Assembly: GCA_963749675.1 (NCBI GenBank) | Contig: CAVVNT010000001.1 | Span: 434,001 to 498,000 of the forward strand | Reading direction: 5' to 3' | From: Roseitranquillus sp963749675 | GTDB lineage: Bacteria > Pseudomonadota > Alphaproteobacteria > Rhodobacterales > Rhodobacteraceae | DNA length: 64,000 bases | Part shown: piece by piece, positions 27,713 through 37,642 of the stretch | How the letters are laid out: each line of letters opens with the position of its first letter | Numbering within the stretch: position 1 is the stretch's first letter | Notes under the pieces: generated by a model | Seen by the model: the letters and a program-made list of their open reading frames with translations, nothing else | Databases searched by the model: none | What the model was told of the DNA's origin: nothing | Made by a program: the position numbers and the translations under genes

Positions 27713-28739
27713 ATGGGTCAACTCGTCGACGGCATCTGGCACGACGACTGGTACGATACCAAGTCGACCGGTGGAAAGTTCGTCCGCTCGACCGCAGGAT
27801 TCCGCAATTGGATCACGCCCGGACGGCGGTCGCCGGACCAAGCGGCGAAGGCGGCTTTCCGGCCGAAAGCGGACGCTACCATCTCTATGTCAGCTATGGC
27901 CTGCCCCTGGGCGCATCGCACGCTGATCTTCCGCGCGATCAAGGGCTCTGACCGACCACATCTCGGTCAGCGTGGTCCATCCCGACATGCTGTCGAACGG
28001 GTGGGAGCTGCGCGACGATTTCCCGGGCGCCACAGGCGACGACCTCTACGGGCTGCCCTACCTTCGCGACATCTACATCCGCGCCAAGCCCGACGTTTCG
28101 GGCCGGGTAACCGTGCCGGTGCTCTGGGACAAGCGGCGTGAGACGATCGTCTCGAACGAGTCGGCCGAGATCATCCGGATGTTCAACTCCGCCTTCGACG
28201 GCATCACCGGCAACACCGACGACTATTGGCCGGAAGAGCTGCGCGGCGGCATCGAGGCGGTCAACGAAGCGGGTCTATCGACACCGTCAACAACGGCGTC
28301 TACAAGGCCGGCTTCGCCACCAGCCAGGAGGCCTATGACGAGGCGGCACGCGCGCTGTTCGACAGCCTCGACTGGCTGGAGGAGGTGCTGTCGAGAACCG
28401 CTACCTGATGGGCGACCGGATCACCGAGGCGGACTGGCGGCTGGCAACCACGCTTTTCCGGTTCGACCTCGTCTACCACACGCACTTCAAGTGCAACCGG
28501 AACTACCTGCGCGACTATCCCAACCTGTGGGCCTACACGCGCGAGCTGTACCAGTGGCGCGGAACGACGGCAGAGTCGCCGGGACGGTGAACTTCGACCA
28601 CATCGTCCGGCACTATCACTACAGCCACGAGACGGTGAATCCGCACCGCATCATTCCGATCAACCCGATCCTCGACTGGGACGAGCCGCACGGCCGCGGA
28701 CGAACTGGCGAAGGCGGCCTGAGCTATTCCTCGCCGTAA
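27713..28739 (+). pseudogene. Glutathionyl-hydroquinone reductase (YqjG-type GST), frameshifted
   Basis: The ATG at 27713 has AAGGAGG 5 bases before it. The protein starts MGQLVDGIWHDDWYDTKSTG, has the active Cys in MACPWAHRTLIFRAIKG, and goes on in other frames with VVHPDMLSNGWELRDDFPGA, TVPVLWDKRRETIVSNESAE, NNGVYKAGFATSQEAYDEAA and RLATTLFRFDLVYHTHFKCN. These are hallmarks of the Xi-class GST that reduces glutathionyl-hydroquinones. Frameshifts occur near 27950, 28275, 28395 and 28565. All conserved blocks are kept. Confidence 0.85.
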
Positions 28740-29087
28740 TGCTCGACGATCGCGACGAGGTCGTCGGGCGGCGTTTCCGCCCGGATGAATGCGCAGGCGT
28801 TGGGGATGTGGCGAAAGATCGAGCCGTCCGAGAAGAACGCGGTGCTGGTCACGAAGATGACCTTGGCGTCCGGCTGGCGGTAGCTCGCCATGTCGGCCAC
28901 GGCAAAGGCCGAGCCATTCTCGATCACGAGATCGAGGATCGACGACGTTGATCGACGCGCGCGTCTGCAGCACATGGATCGCCTCTGCCTGATCGACCGC
29001 AACATCGACGGTCGCGCCCTGCCGCTCCAGATGCCGCTGCCAGATATTGGCGAGACTGGCGTTCGACTGGACGATCAGAACGTGCAT
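28724..29087 (-). pseudogene. Response regulator receiver domain protein, frameshifted
   Basis: MHVLIVQSNASLANIWQRHL from the ATG at 29087 continues with DVAVDQAEAIHVLQTRASIN, then after a shift near 28945 with LDLVIENGSAFAVADMASYR and KVIFVTSTAFFSDGSIFRHI. It is a stand-alone receiver-like domain of about 120 residues with the Asp of LDLV at the phosphorylation strand. No output domain follows. The partner kinase is not in the window. Confidence 0.7.
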
Positions 29088-29235
29088 CGTTCGACCTCTC
29101 CCGCACCCGTCGTGCCGCCAGTGCTTTATCGATTGTTCATTCTTCTGGAGAAGTCCTTACGAGCGGTTAAGATGCATTGGCCAGATGGTACCGGATCGAG
29201 CCGGCCGTCGCTCAAGCGACTATCTGGGAGAAACA

Positions 29236-30403
29236 ATGAGACTCTCATGCGCTTGCCCTTGCAGCCTCGTGCCGGTCATCGGCCGACGCGCAGCCATGCG
29301 GCGGCGACTTCGGCGGCTTCGTCGCGGAGCTCGCCGCGGAGGCGCGGCAGCGCGGCTATGACGGATGCGACTGTCAGCAGCTTCTTCTCCGGCGTGAGGC
29401 AGGACCCGGCGACGATCCGTGCCGACCGGGCGCAGGGCGTGTTCCAGCTGCCGTTCATCGACTTCTCCCGCCGCCTGATCAGCCAGAACCGCATACAGAA
29501 CGGCGCGCGCCTGGCCGAGCAGTACGACGACGTTTTCGACGAGATCGAGCGGGAGCTACGGCGTCAGCCGCGGGCGTGCTGCTGGCGTTCTGGGCGTTCG
29601 AGACCGACTACGGACAGGTCCAGGGAAACTTCAACACGGTCAACTCGCTGGTGACGCTGGCGCACGATTGCCGCCGGCCCGAGCTGTTCCGGCCGCAGGT
29701 CTTTTCGGCGCTGGAGCTCTACAGCCGCGGCTGGCTCGACCCGCGGAGCACGACAGGCGCCTGGGCCGGCGAGATCGGACAGGTGCAGATGCTCCCGGGC
29801 GACATCATCGAAAACGGCGTCGATGCCGACGGCAACGGGCGTGTCGATCTCAAGACCTCGGCCACGGACGCGCTTGTCTCGGGAGCCGCCATGCTGCGCA
29901 GCCTCGGCTGGCGACCGAACGAGCCGTGGCTGCAGGAGGTGACGCTGCCGCAGGATTTTCCGTGGGGCGAGACCGGCCTCGACACGACGCGGCCCGGCCT
30001 CGAGTGGGCGGCAATGGGCGCGATGCCACGGTACGGGCAGATCGCCGACCTGCCCGCCTCCGTTCTGCTGCCACAGGGGAGAAACGGGCCCGCGTTCCTC
30101 GCCTATCCGAACTTCAACGTCTTCTTCGAGTGGAACCAGAGCTTCGTCTACGTCACCACTGCCGCGTACTTCGCCACCCGGCTGGAGGGAGCGCCGATCT
30201 ACGACGCGGGCAACCCCTCGCCGGCGCTCGGCGAAGCCGAGATGAAGCGCCTGCAGGAGAGGCTCGTCGCGCTCGGCCACGACGTGGGCGGCATCGACGG
30301 CATCCTCGGCGAGAAGACGCGCGAAGCGGTGCAGGCCGAGCAACGCCGCCTCGGCCTTCCGGCCGATGCCTGGCCGACCCGGGGACTGATGCAGAGACTG
30401 TAG
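29236..30403 (+). pseudogene. Lytic murein transglycosylase (MltB-type), frameshifted N-terminus
   Basis: The C-terminal two-thirds are intact from 29576: AFWAFETDYGQVQGNFNTVN with the catalytic Glu, AWAGEIGQVQMLPGDIIENG, and ASVLLPQGRNGPAFLAYPNF, followed by a peptidoglycan-binding domain (MKRLQERLVALGHDVGGIDG). The first part, with a short signal-like MRLSCACPCSLVPVIG from 29236 and ADRAQGVFQLPFIDFSRRLI, lies in two other frames, with shifts near 29300, 29365 and 29560. The enzyme cleaves glycan strands in the periplasm. It is followed closely by sdaA. Confidence 0.85.
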
Positions 30404-30437
30404 ACGTGGGGGTCTTCCGGGACTATGGCGCAGGTCC

Positions 30438-31829
30438 ATGTTCCTGAGCGTCTTCGACATCTTCAAGATCGGCATCGGCCCGTCGTCGTCGCACACGATG
30501 GGTCCCATGATCGCGGCCGCCCGTTTTCTGGATGTCCTGCGCGACGCGGACAGCCGGAACCCCGGGACCGGGCCGCTGGCGCGGCTGCAGGCAACCCTCC
30601 ACGGCTCCCTCGCCTTCACCGGCAAGGGCCACGCTACCGATCGTGCCGTGCTTCTCGGCTTCGCCGGACTGCGTCCCGACACTGCCGACCCCGACGAGGC
30701 GGAGAGCGTGGCGGCCAGGGTGAAGGCCTCGGGCCGCCTCGCGCCCGAGGGGCTTGGGGAACTGGCCTTCGACCCCGAGACCGATATCGTATTCGACTAC
30801 GGCCCGCCACTGCCCGGGCATCCGAATGGCCTCGTGCTGCGGGGTCTCGACGCCGCCGGACACGTCTGGGCGTCGCGCACCTACTACTCCGTCGGCGGCG
30901 GCTTCGTCGTCGAGGAGGGGGAGCAAGACCGCAAGTCTCCGGCCGACGAGGCCGCGGCGGTCCCATACCCGTTCGCGACCGCGGCGGAGATGCTTGCGAT
31001 GGGCGAGGCATCCGGCCTCTCCATCGCCCACATGAAGCGCGCCAACGAGGTGGCGCGGATGCCGCCGGAGAAATTGGAGCGGCGGATGGGAGCGGTCATC
31101 GACGCGATGCAGGCAACTATCGAACGCGGGCTTGACCAGACGGGTGTCCTGCCCGGTGGTCTCAAGGTCCGCCGCCGCGCCAGCGCGATCCATCAACAGC
31201 TCCTGGCGGAGCGGGGCCGCAACCAGGCGCAGCCGCACGTCGTCAACGACTGGCTCTCGGTCTACGCCATGGCCGTCAACGAGGAGAATGCCGCGGGCGG
31301 GCGCGTCGTCACATCGCCGACCAACGGCGCGGCCGGGGTGATCCCTGCCGTCTGCCGCTACTATCGCGACCACTGTATCGGTGCGACGCACGAGGGCCTG
31401 CGGGACCTGATCCTGACCGCAGCGGCGATCGGCGGCCTCATCAAGCACAACGCCTCGATCTCGGGCGCCGAGGTCGGCTGCCAGGGCGAGGTCGGATCCG
31501 CCTCCGCTATGGCGGCGGCTGGCCTCTGCGCGGCGCTGGGCGGGACGAACGCCCAAATCGAGAACGCCGCCGAGATCGCCCTCGAGCACCATCTCGGCAT
31601 GACCTGCGACCCGGTTGGCGGCCTCGTCCAGGTGCCCTGCATCGAGCGCAACGGCCTCGGCGCCATCAAGGCGGTCTCGGCCGCATCGCTGGCGCTACGC
31701 GGCGACGGCGCGCATTTCATGCCCCTCGACAATTGCATCGAGGCGATGCGCCAGACCGGCCGCGAAATGAACGACAAGTACAAGGAAACCTCGCGCGGCG
31801 GGCTGGCTGTCAACCTGCCCGAGTGCTGA
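30438..31829 (+). CDS. sdaA: L-serine ammonia-lyase
   Basis: The 463-residue enzyme deaminates L-serine to pyruvate with an Fe-S cluster. It starts MFLSVFDIFKIGIGPSSSHT and has the SPTNGAAGVIPAV loop, SGAEVGCQGEVGSASAMAAA and MTCDPVGGLVQVPC, which hold the conserved cysteines of the cluster. The beta and alpha parts are fused in one chain, as usual for gram-negative enzymes. The frame is intact, in contrast to the seven broken genes before it. Confidence 0.95.
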   Translation: MFLSVFDIFKIGIGPSSSHTMGPMIAAARFLDVLRDADSRNPGTGPLARLQATLHGSLAFTGKGHATDRAVLLGFAGLRPDTADPDEAESVAARVKASGRLAPEGLGELAFDPETDIVFDYGPPLPGHPNGLVLRGLDAAGHVWASRTYYSVGGGFVVEEGEQDRKSPADEAAAVPYPFATAAEMLAMGEASGLSIAHMKRANEVARMPPEKLERRMGAVIDAMQATIERGLDQTGVLPGGLKVRRRASAIHQQLLAERGRNQAQPHVVNDWLSVYAMAVNEENAAGGRVVTSPTNGAAGVIPAVCRYYRDHCIGATHEGLRDLILTAAAIGGLIKHNASISGAEVGCQGEVGSASAMAAAGLCAALGGTNAQIENAAEIALEHHLGMTCDPVGGLVQVPCIERNGLGAIKAVSAASLALRGDGAHFMPLDNCIEAMRQTGREMNDKYKETSRGGLAVNLPEC

Positions 31830-31857
31830 ACGGCCGCTCACGATCCCGCCACCCGGC

Positions 31858-31885
31858 TTGAACCGGTCCCGAGTGCGCGTAACTT
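31858..31885 (+). promoter_or_regulatory. Possible sigma70-type promoter before the M16 genes
   Basis: TTGAAC and TAACTT are separated by 16 bases, about 38 bases ahead of the first M16 gene. The match to TTGACA / TATAAT is moderate, and the gap is one base short of ideal. Confidence 0.3.
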
Positions 31886-31923
31886 CAGCGCGACGCTCCC
31901 GCATCCCATAGGAAAGGCTGCCG

Positions 31924-33300
31924 ATGCTTCGCCTTCTGGCTCTGTTCGTCCTCGCTGCGCTGCCGGCCCGCGCTGCCGACGTCTCCACCTTTACGCTGGA
32001 GAATGGCCTCGATCTCGTCGTGATCGAAGATCATCGCGCTCCGGTCGTGGTCCACATGGTCTGGTACAAGGTCGGCGCCGCGGACGAGCCGATGGGCAAG
32101 TCCGGCATCGCCCACTACCTCGAGCATCTCATGTTCAAGGGCACCGACGACCTCGATCCGGGCGAGTTCTCCGACATCGTCGCTGCAAACGGCGGGTCAG
32201 ACAACGCGTTCACCTCGTGGGACTACACCGGGTATTTCCAGCGCGTCGCTGCCGACCGTCTGCCTCTGATGATGGAGATCGAGGCGGACCGGATGCGCGG
32301 CCTCACCCTCACCGAGGAACTGGCCCTGCCCGAGCGCGACGTGATACTTGAGGAGCGGGCGCAGCGGACGGAGAACGATCCCGGCTCGCTCTTCTCGGAG
32401 CAGAGACAGGCGGCGCAGTATCTGTCTCACCCTTACGGTATCCCGGTGATCGGCTGGCGACATGAAATGGAGCAGCTGACCCTCGCCGACGCCAAGGCGT
32501 TCTACCGCGAGCACTACGCGCCCAACAACGCCACCCTCGTCGTCGCGGGAGACGTCGCTCCCGAAGAGGTCCTGAGCCTCGCCGAACGGTACTACGGCCC
32601 GCTTGAGCCGAACGCCGCGCTCGAGCCCCGCGTCCGACCGCAGGAGCCGCCGCAGCTTGCCGAGCGCCGCCTGACACTCGAGGATCCACGTGTGGCCCAG
32701 CCCTACGTGATACGCACCTATCTCGCGCCGGAGCGCGACCCCGGCGACCAGCGCGAGGCAGCGATCCTCAGCGTTCTCGCGGAACTTCTCGGAGGCTCAT
32801 CAGCCACATCGTACCTGGGCGAACGGCTCCAGTTCGATGAGCAACTCGCGCTCTACACGTCGGCCTTCTACTCGGGCGTCTCGGTCGACGACACGACCTT
32901 CGGTCTCGTGGTGGTGCCGGTCCCCGGTGTCACGCTCGAAGAAGCCGAAGCCGCGCTTGACGCGGCTCTCGCCGACTTCATCGAGGACGGTGTGGAGGAC
33001 GAGCAGTTCGAGCGGGTCCGCATGCAGATCCGCGCCGCCGACGTCTATTCGCTCGACGACATCTCCTCGCTCGCACGTCGCTACGGCGAGGCGCTGACGG
33101 TAGGCCTTACCGTCGAAGACGTCGAGGCCTGGCCGGACATCCTGCAATCGGTCACCGAGGAAGAGGTGCTCGCCGCAGCCAAGGACCTGCTCGACCGCGG
33201 CAACGCCGTCACCGGCTACCTGATGGCGCCGACAGGCGCCGAGGCAGCCTCGATTCCTGTTGTGGCCCCTGAGGCAGCTGCCCGGGAACTGTCGCAATGA
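31924..33300 (+). CDS. M16 zinc peptidase, catalytic partner
   Basis: The 458-residue protein has a signal peptide (MLRLLALFVLAALPARA) and the inverted zinc motif HYLEHLMFKGT (HXXEH), with the distal Glu in the RDVILEERAQR region. It is a pitrilysin-type peptidase that should act in the periplasm. The next gene codes a second M16 protein without the zinc motif, so the pair probably forms the usual catalytic/non-catalytic heterodimer. In Rhodobacterales this pair is found near lspA and purH, as here. Confidence 0.92.
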   Translation: MLRLLALFVLAALPARAADVSTFTLENGLDLVVIEDHRAPVVVHMVWYKVGAADEPMGKSGIAHYLEHLMFKGTDDLDPGEFSDIVAANGGSDNAFTSWDYTGYFQRVAADRLPLMMEIEADRMRGLTLTEELALPERDVILEERAQRTENDPGSLFSEQRQAAQYLSHPYGIPVIGWRHEMEQLTLADAKAFYREHYAPNNATLVVAGDVAPEEVLSLAERYYGPLEPNAALEPRVRPQEPPQLAERRLTLEDPRVAQPYVIRTYLAPERDPGDQREAAILSVLAELLGGSSATSYLGERLQFDEQLALYTSAFYSGVSVDDTTFGLVVVPVPGVTLEEAEAALDAALADFIEDGVEDEQFERVRMQIRAADVYSLDDISSLARRYGEALTVGLTVEDVEAWPDILQSVTEEEVLAAAKDLLDRGNAVTGYLMAPTGAEAASIPVVAPEAAARELSQ

Positions 33301-33403
33301 CTGCCGGGGCTGCGCCCGCGCACTTGCGCGCGGGCGGCTCTGGCGGGCTTGATGCCCCGTCGAAGCCGTCCCACTTCCTCCGTAATTCCGCTGGAGCATC
33401 GAG

Positions 33404-34710
33404 AATGATCCGCTTTGCCATCGCCTTCCTCCTCCTCGCCGTCCCGGCGCATGCCGCCGTCGAGATCGAGGAGGTCGACTTCGCCCGGCGGCATCGACGC
33501 CTGGCTGGTAGAGGAACACTCGATCCCGTTCGTCGCCCTGGAGATCCGGTTCAAGGGTGGAGCGTCGCTCGATGCCGAGGGAAAGCGCGGCGCGACGAAC
33601 CTGATGACCGCGCTGCTCGAGGAAGGCGCCGGGAACCGCGACGCCCGCGAGTTTGCCGCCGCGGCCGAGTCGCTTGCGGCGCGCTTCGACTTCGACGTTT
33701 GGGACGACGCGCTGTCGATATCTGCCGAGATGCTGACCGAAAGCCGCGGTGAAGCGGTGGCGCTCTTGCAGGACGTTCTGCAGGGGCCGCGCTTCGACGA
33801 AGACGCCATCGAAAGGGTGCGGGCTCAGGTCCTGTCAAACATCGCGTCTTCGAAGACCAGCCCGGACGACATCGCCAGCTCTGCGTTCGCCGAGGCCGCC
33901 TACGGAGATCATCCCTATGCAAGCGACATCAGCGGCACTGCAGAGAGTGTCTCTTCTTTGACCCGCGACGACCTCGTGGAGGCGAAGGAACGCGTGATTG
34001 CGCGCGATCGCCTCTACGTCTCGGCCGTCGGCGACATCACGGCCGAGGAGCTCGGCGAACTGCTGGACACGCTCTTCGCCGACCTGCCGGAAGAAGGTGC
34101 GCCGGCGCCCGGCCCAGCGGAGGTCGAACTCGCCGGCGGCACCACCGTTGTGCCCTTCGAGACGCCTCAGTCCGTCGCACGGTTCGGGCAAGAGGGAATC
34201 CCTCGCGATGACCCGGACTTCTTTGCCGCCTACGTCGTGAACCAGGTCTTCGGCGATCAGGGGTTCGGCTCGCGCCTGATGGAGGAGGTGCGGGAGAAGC
34301 GCGGGCTGACCTACGGCATCGGCACGTATCTCGCCAACCGCGACTACGCAGACCTGCTCGTCGGCTACGTCGCCTCACAGAACGATCGCATGGCAGACGT
34401 CATCGATGTCGTGCGCGGCGAGTGGACCCGGATTGCCGAGGAGGGCGTCACGCAGGAGGAGCTCGACGCAGCCAAGACCTATCTGACCGGCGCCTACCCG
34501 CTACGCTTCGACGGCAACGCGCCGATCGCACGCATCCTTGTCGGAATGCAGATGGAAGGTCTTCCGCCGTCCTACGTCAACGACCGCAACGGCTATGTCG
34601 AGGCGGTAACGCTGGAGGATGCCAACCGCGTCGCGGCGGAGCTCTACGACCCTCAGAAACTGACCTTCGTGGTTGTTGGAAAGCCGCAGGGCATCGACGC
34701 GACGAACTAG
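33404..34710 (+). pseudogene. M16 peptidase-like non-catalytic partner, one frameshift
   Basis: The ATG at 33404 starts a signal peptide MIRFAIAFLLLAVPAHA and reaches VEIEEVDF; the body then continues in the +2 frame as GGIDAWLVEEHSIPFVALEI. A single extra T near 33482 explains this. The body lacks HXXEH (NLMTALLEEGAGN at that place) and keeps the second M16 motif LMEEVREKRGLTYGI. All the rest is intact, so a sequencing error or a very recent mutation is likely. A functional protein would be about 435 residues and pair with the upstream peptidase. Confidence 0.85.
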
Positions 34711-34759
34711 GCACTGTCGAAACGGAGGCGCGCGCTGTCGGAAGGGCCGTTGGGGCGCC

Positions 34760-35344
34760 TCAGCGGCTACCTGAGATAGCGGGAGACGGGTCGTAGAATG
34801 AAGGGCCGTCGCTTGCGCTGGGCTGCGCTTGCGTCTGGAAGCCCGGAGGGGGCGCCGCCGGATTCCGGATTCCGGCGCGCCGGATCCGCTCAAGCTCCCC
34901 GTACTGGTCGAGCGATTGGTTCTCATAGGCGCCGTAGTACGTGTTCACCCCAAAGAGCCGCTCCAACACGCGGCCCCGCCGACGCTGACGGTTCTGCAAA
35001 TCATCGACAGCCAGTTCGGTACGGATGTTGGGGTCGATACCACCCCTGGCGGCATAATTGACGATCCCGCCGTCCGCGGGACGAGATGCCGCGGCCGCGC
35101 TGCCGCCGAGGGCCGCATAGGCGTCCGCCTCGGGCGTCGGATCAGTGAGGTTGCCGCGCCCAGGCGTCGGCGGAGGCAGAGCCGCGATGTCCTGCGGCAA
35201 GTCGTCGAGGACGAGGGGTTTCGTAGGGACGATGCCGAACTCGTCGGGCCCCTGGCCCGCTGTGCTGAAGTTGATCAGGTCCGGCTCTCCGCGGGTGCAG
35301 GCTCCCACGACCAGGGCCGCTCCCAACAATATCATGCGTCGCAT
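34760..35344 (-). CDS. DUF3035 lipoprotein
   Basis: The 194-residue protein has a lipobox (LLGAALVVGAC) and then DEFGIVPTKPLVLDDLPQDI and AALPPPTPGRGNLTDP, which are typical of DUF3035, a family common next to lspA in Rhodobacterales. The C-terminal part is Pro- and Arg-rich and probably flexible. Role unknown. It runs in the same direction as lspA with a gap of about 50 bases. Confidence 0.88.
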   Translation of the reverse strand: MRRMILLGAALVVGACTRGEPDLINFSTAGQGPDEFGIVPTKPLVLDDLPQDIAALPPPTPGRGNLTDPTPEADAYAALGGSAAAASRPADGGIVNYAARGGIDPNIRTELAVDDLQNRQRRRGRVLERLFGVNTYYGAYENQSLDQYGELERIRRAGIRNPAAPPPGFQTQAQPSASDGPSFYDPSPAISGSR

Positions 35345-35395
35345 TGCCGTCCCTCGTTCCTTCAGACGCTCTTCTAGCTCTTTATCGCGAGCGCG

Positions 35396-35923
35396 TCACG
35401 GGGATCCGCGGCGGAGAGGCGGAGGGACGCGGCCGCGCTTGACAGGATGCGTTCGGTCGGAGGGACCGGCATCCCCGCGTAACAGAGCGAGACCGACAGC
35501 ACCCGCGAAAATCGCGATATCAGCAACGTTGAAGGCATAGGGATTCTCAATCCCGCAGCACGACATGTTGAGAAAGTCTGCTACGGCGCCGTAGAGCAGC
35601 CGGTCGATGGAGTTGCCGACAGCACCGCCGACCAGCAGCCCCCCCGCGACCTGCCGCCATCGACCCGCCCGCGCCCGCACCAGCCAGACAGAGACCCAGA
35701 CCGCGATGCCGAGGGCGAGCGCGATGAGGATCCATCGCGTTGCCTCACCGCCCGCGAAAAGCCCGAAGTTGACCCCCCGGTTCCACGCCATGCGAAAGGT
35801 CAGGAACGGCGGCAACACATCGATGGTGCCAAGGCGCGCAAGGTCTAGCCCCCAGACGATGGAAACCTTCGTCACCTGATCGATCAACAGTGTCGCAAAA
35901 GCAGTCCAGGCGAGCGTCCTCAA
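35396..35923 (-). CDS. lspA: Lipoprotein signal peptidase
   Basis: LspA cuts the signal peptide of prolipoproteins in the inner membrane. The 175-residue protein has four hydrophobic segments and the two catalytic aspartates in VGNSIDRLLYGAVADFLNM and YAFNVADIAIFAGAV. The start appears to be TTG at 35923, overlapping the purH stop (TTGA), because no ATG or GTG precedes the essential first helix. A basic C-terminal tail follows the last helix. It is co-transcribed with purH. Confidence 0.93.
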   Translation of the reverse strand: MRTLAWTAFATLLIDQVTKVSIVWGLDLARLGTIDVLPPFLTFRMAWNRGVNFGLFAGGEATRWILIALALGIAVWVSVWLVRARAGRWRQVAGGLLVGGAVGNSIDRLLYGAVADFLNMSCCGIENPYAFNVADIAIFAGAVGLALLRGDAGPSDRTHPVKRGRVPPPLRRGSP

Positions 35924-37488
35924 TGGCGGAAATGCCTCATTCCGGTGAGCACCATGGCCACCCCTGCTTCGTCGGCCGCCGCAATGACCTCTTCGTCGCG
36001 CAGGCTGCCGCCGGGCTGGATGATCGCCGTCGCGCCGGCGCGGATTGCGACCTCGACCCCGTCGGCGAAGGGAAAGAAGGCGTCGGACGCGAGGACCGAT
36101 CCGCGCGTCGGCGTCTCCGGCAGACGCAGCTCGGTGTGCATGTCATAGGCCTTCCGTGCGGCGAAGCGCGTGGCGTCGACGCGGCTGGAATGCCCGGCGC
36201 CGATGCCGACAGTCGCGCGGTTCTTGGCGTAGACGATCGCATTCGACTTCGCGTGCTTGACCACCCGCCAGGCGAAAAGGAGGTCCGCGACCTCCTCCGG
36301 CGAGGGCGATCGCCGGGACACGATCTGCAGCTCGTTCTCGGTGACCATGCCGTGGTCGCCCTCCTGAACCAGCAGACCGCCTGCCACCGTCTTGGCCGAA
36401 ATCCACGGCGTGCGCGGATCAGGAAGCCCATCGAGCGTCAGGAGTTTCAGGTTCGGACGCGCCGAGAAGACGCGCTTCGCCGCAGAGTCTGCGCCCGGAG
36501 CGACAACGACCTCGGTGAAAATGCTCGTTATTGCCTCCGCCGTCTTCTGGTCGACCGGCCGATTGAGCGCGACGATCCCGCCGAAGGCCGAGGTACGATC
36601 GCAGTCGAACGCGGCGGTGTAGGCGTCGAGGATGGTCTCCCCTACCGCGACGCCGCACGGGTTCGCGTGCTTCACGATTACGCAGGCGGGCGCCTCGTGC
36701 TCTGCAACCGCCTCGATGGCGGCATCGGTGTCGGAGATGTTGTTGTAGCTCAGCTCGCGGCCCTGGACCTGGGCTGCGTGGGTGACGCCTGATCTGTTGT
36801 CGCTCTTGTACCAAGAGGCTCGCTGGTGCGGGTTTTCGCCATGTCGCAGGACTTGGATCAGCCGACCGGAGATCGTCCGGTTGCGCGGCGTCTCTCCCGT
36901 CACCGCCGATAGCCAGCCCGAAATTGACGCATCGTAGGCCGCGACCCGGCTGAAGGCCGCCAATGCCAGGTTCCGTCGGTATTCCAGTGAGGTTCCGCCG
37001 TTTTCGAGCGAGGCGATAAAGTCAGCGTAGTCCTCGTGGTCGGTTAGGACTGCGACGTCGGCGTGGTTCTTCGCCGCGGAGCGCAGCATTGCAGGTCCGC
37101 CGATGTCGATTTGCTCGACGCACTCCTCGAAGCTTGCGCCGGAATCGACCGTTAGGTCGAACGGGTAGAGATTCACCACCACAAGATCGATGGGCTTTAT
37201 CTTGTGGCTTTTAGCCTCGGTCATGTGCTTCGGATCGTCTCTGCGCGCCAGCAGACCGCCGTGGATGACCGGGTGCAGCGTCTTGACTCGGCCCGACATC
37301 ATCGCCGGCCAGCCTGTGAGATCCGACACCTCGACGATCTCGAAGCCGGCAGCGCGAAGCGTTCGCGCCGTTCCCCCGGTCGATACGATCTCGACCCCGT
37401 GCCGCGTCAGGACCTCGGCCAACTCGGCGAGGCCGCCCTTTTCGCTCACGGAAATGAGCGCACGGCGGGGCATGATCGGAGCGGTCAT
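35920..37488 (-). CDS. purH: Bifunctional AICAR formyltransferase / IMP cyclohydrolase
   Basis: PurH makes the last two steps of purine synthesis. The 522-residue chain starts with the MGS-like cyclohydrolase domain (RRALISVSEKGGLAELAEVL, then EIVSTGGTARTLRAAGFEI) and ends with the transformylase domain (ELSYNNISDTDAAIEAVAEH, VKHAKSNAIVYAKNRATVGI, DAFFPFADGVEVAIRAGATA). I use the ATG at 37488, with AAAGG before it. It overlaps lspA downstream. Confidence 0.95.
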   Translation of the reverse strand: MTAPIMPRRALISVSEKGGLAELAEVLTRHGVEIVSTGGTARTLRAAGFEIVEVSDLTGWPAMMSGRVKTLHPVIHGGLLARRDDPKHMTEAKSHKIKPIDLVVVNLYPFDLTVDSGASFEECVEQIDIGGPAMLRSAAKNHADVAVLTDHEDYADFIASLENGGTSLEYRRNLALAAFSRVAAYDASISGWLSAVTGETPRNRTISGRLIQVLRHGENPHQRASWYKSDNRSGVTHAAQVQGRELSYNNISDTDAAIEAVAEHEAPACVIVKHANPCGVAVGETILDAYTAAFDCDRTSAFGGIVALNRPVDQKTAEAITSIFTEVVVAPGADSAAKRVFSARPNLKLLTLDGLPDPRTPWISAKTVAGGLLVQEGDHGMVTENELQIVSRRSPSPEEVADLLFAWRVVKHAKSNAIVYAKNRATVGIGAGHSSRVDATRFAARKAYDMHTELRLPETPTRGSVLASDAFFPFADGVEVAIRAGATAIIQPGGSLRDEEVIAAADEAGVAMVLTGMRHFRH

Positions 37489-37548
37489 CCGGGCCGGCCT
37501 TTCAGTCTGGAGAAGTTTCGGCAAGATACAACCTTAAGCAGAAAAGGG

Positions 37549-37571
37549 GCACCATGTCTCACACGTGGTGC
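37549..37571 (-). terminator. Rho-independent-type terminator between the heparinase-like gene and purH
   Basis: On the minus strand GCACCACGT and ACATGGTGC pair over 9 positions with one wobble around a 5-base loop, followed by CCCCTTTTCT. It lies about 70 bases past the heparinase-like stop and before purH, so it should separate the two units. Confidence 0.65.
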
Positions 37572-37642
37572 TGCGCCGTGCAAGTTTACGGGCGGTCAGG
37601 AGGAGCACCCGTACGGTGCCCCTCGCGCTGCGGAAAGCAATT

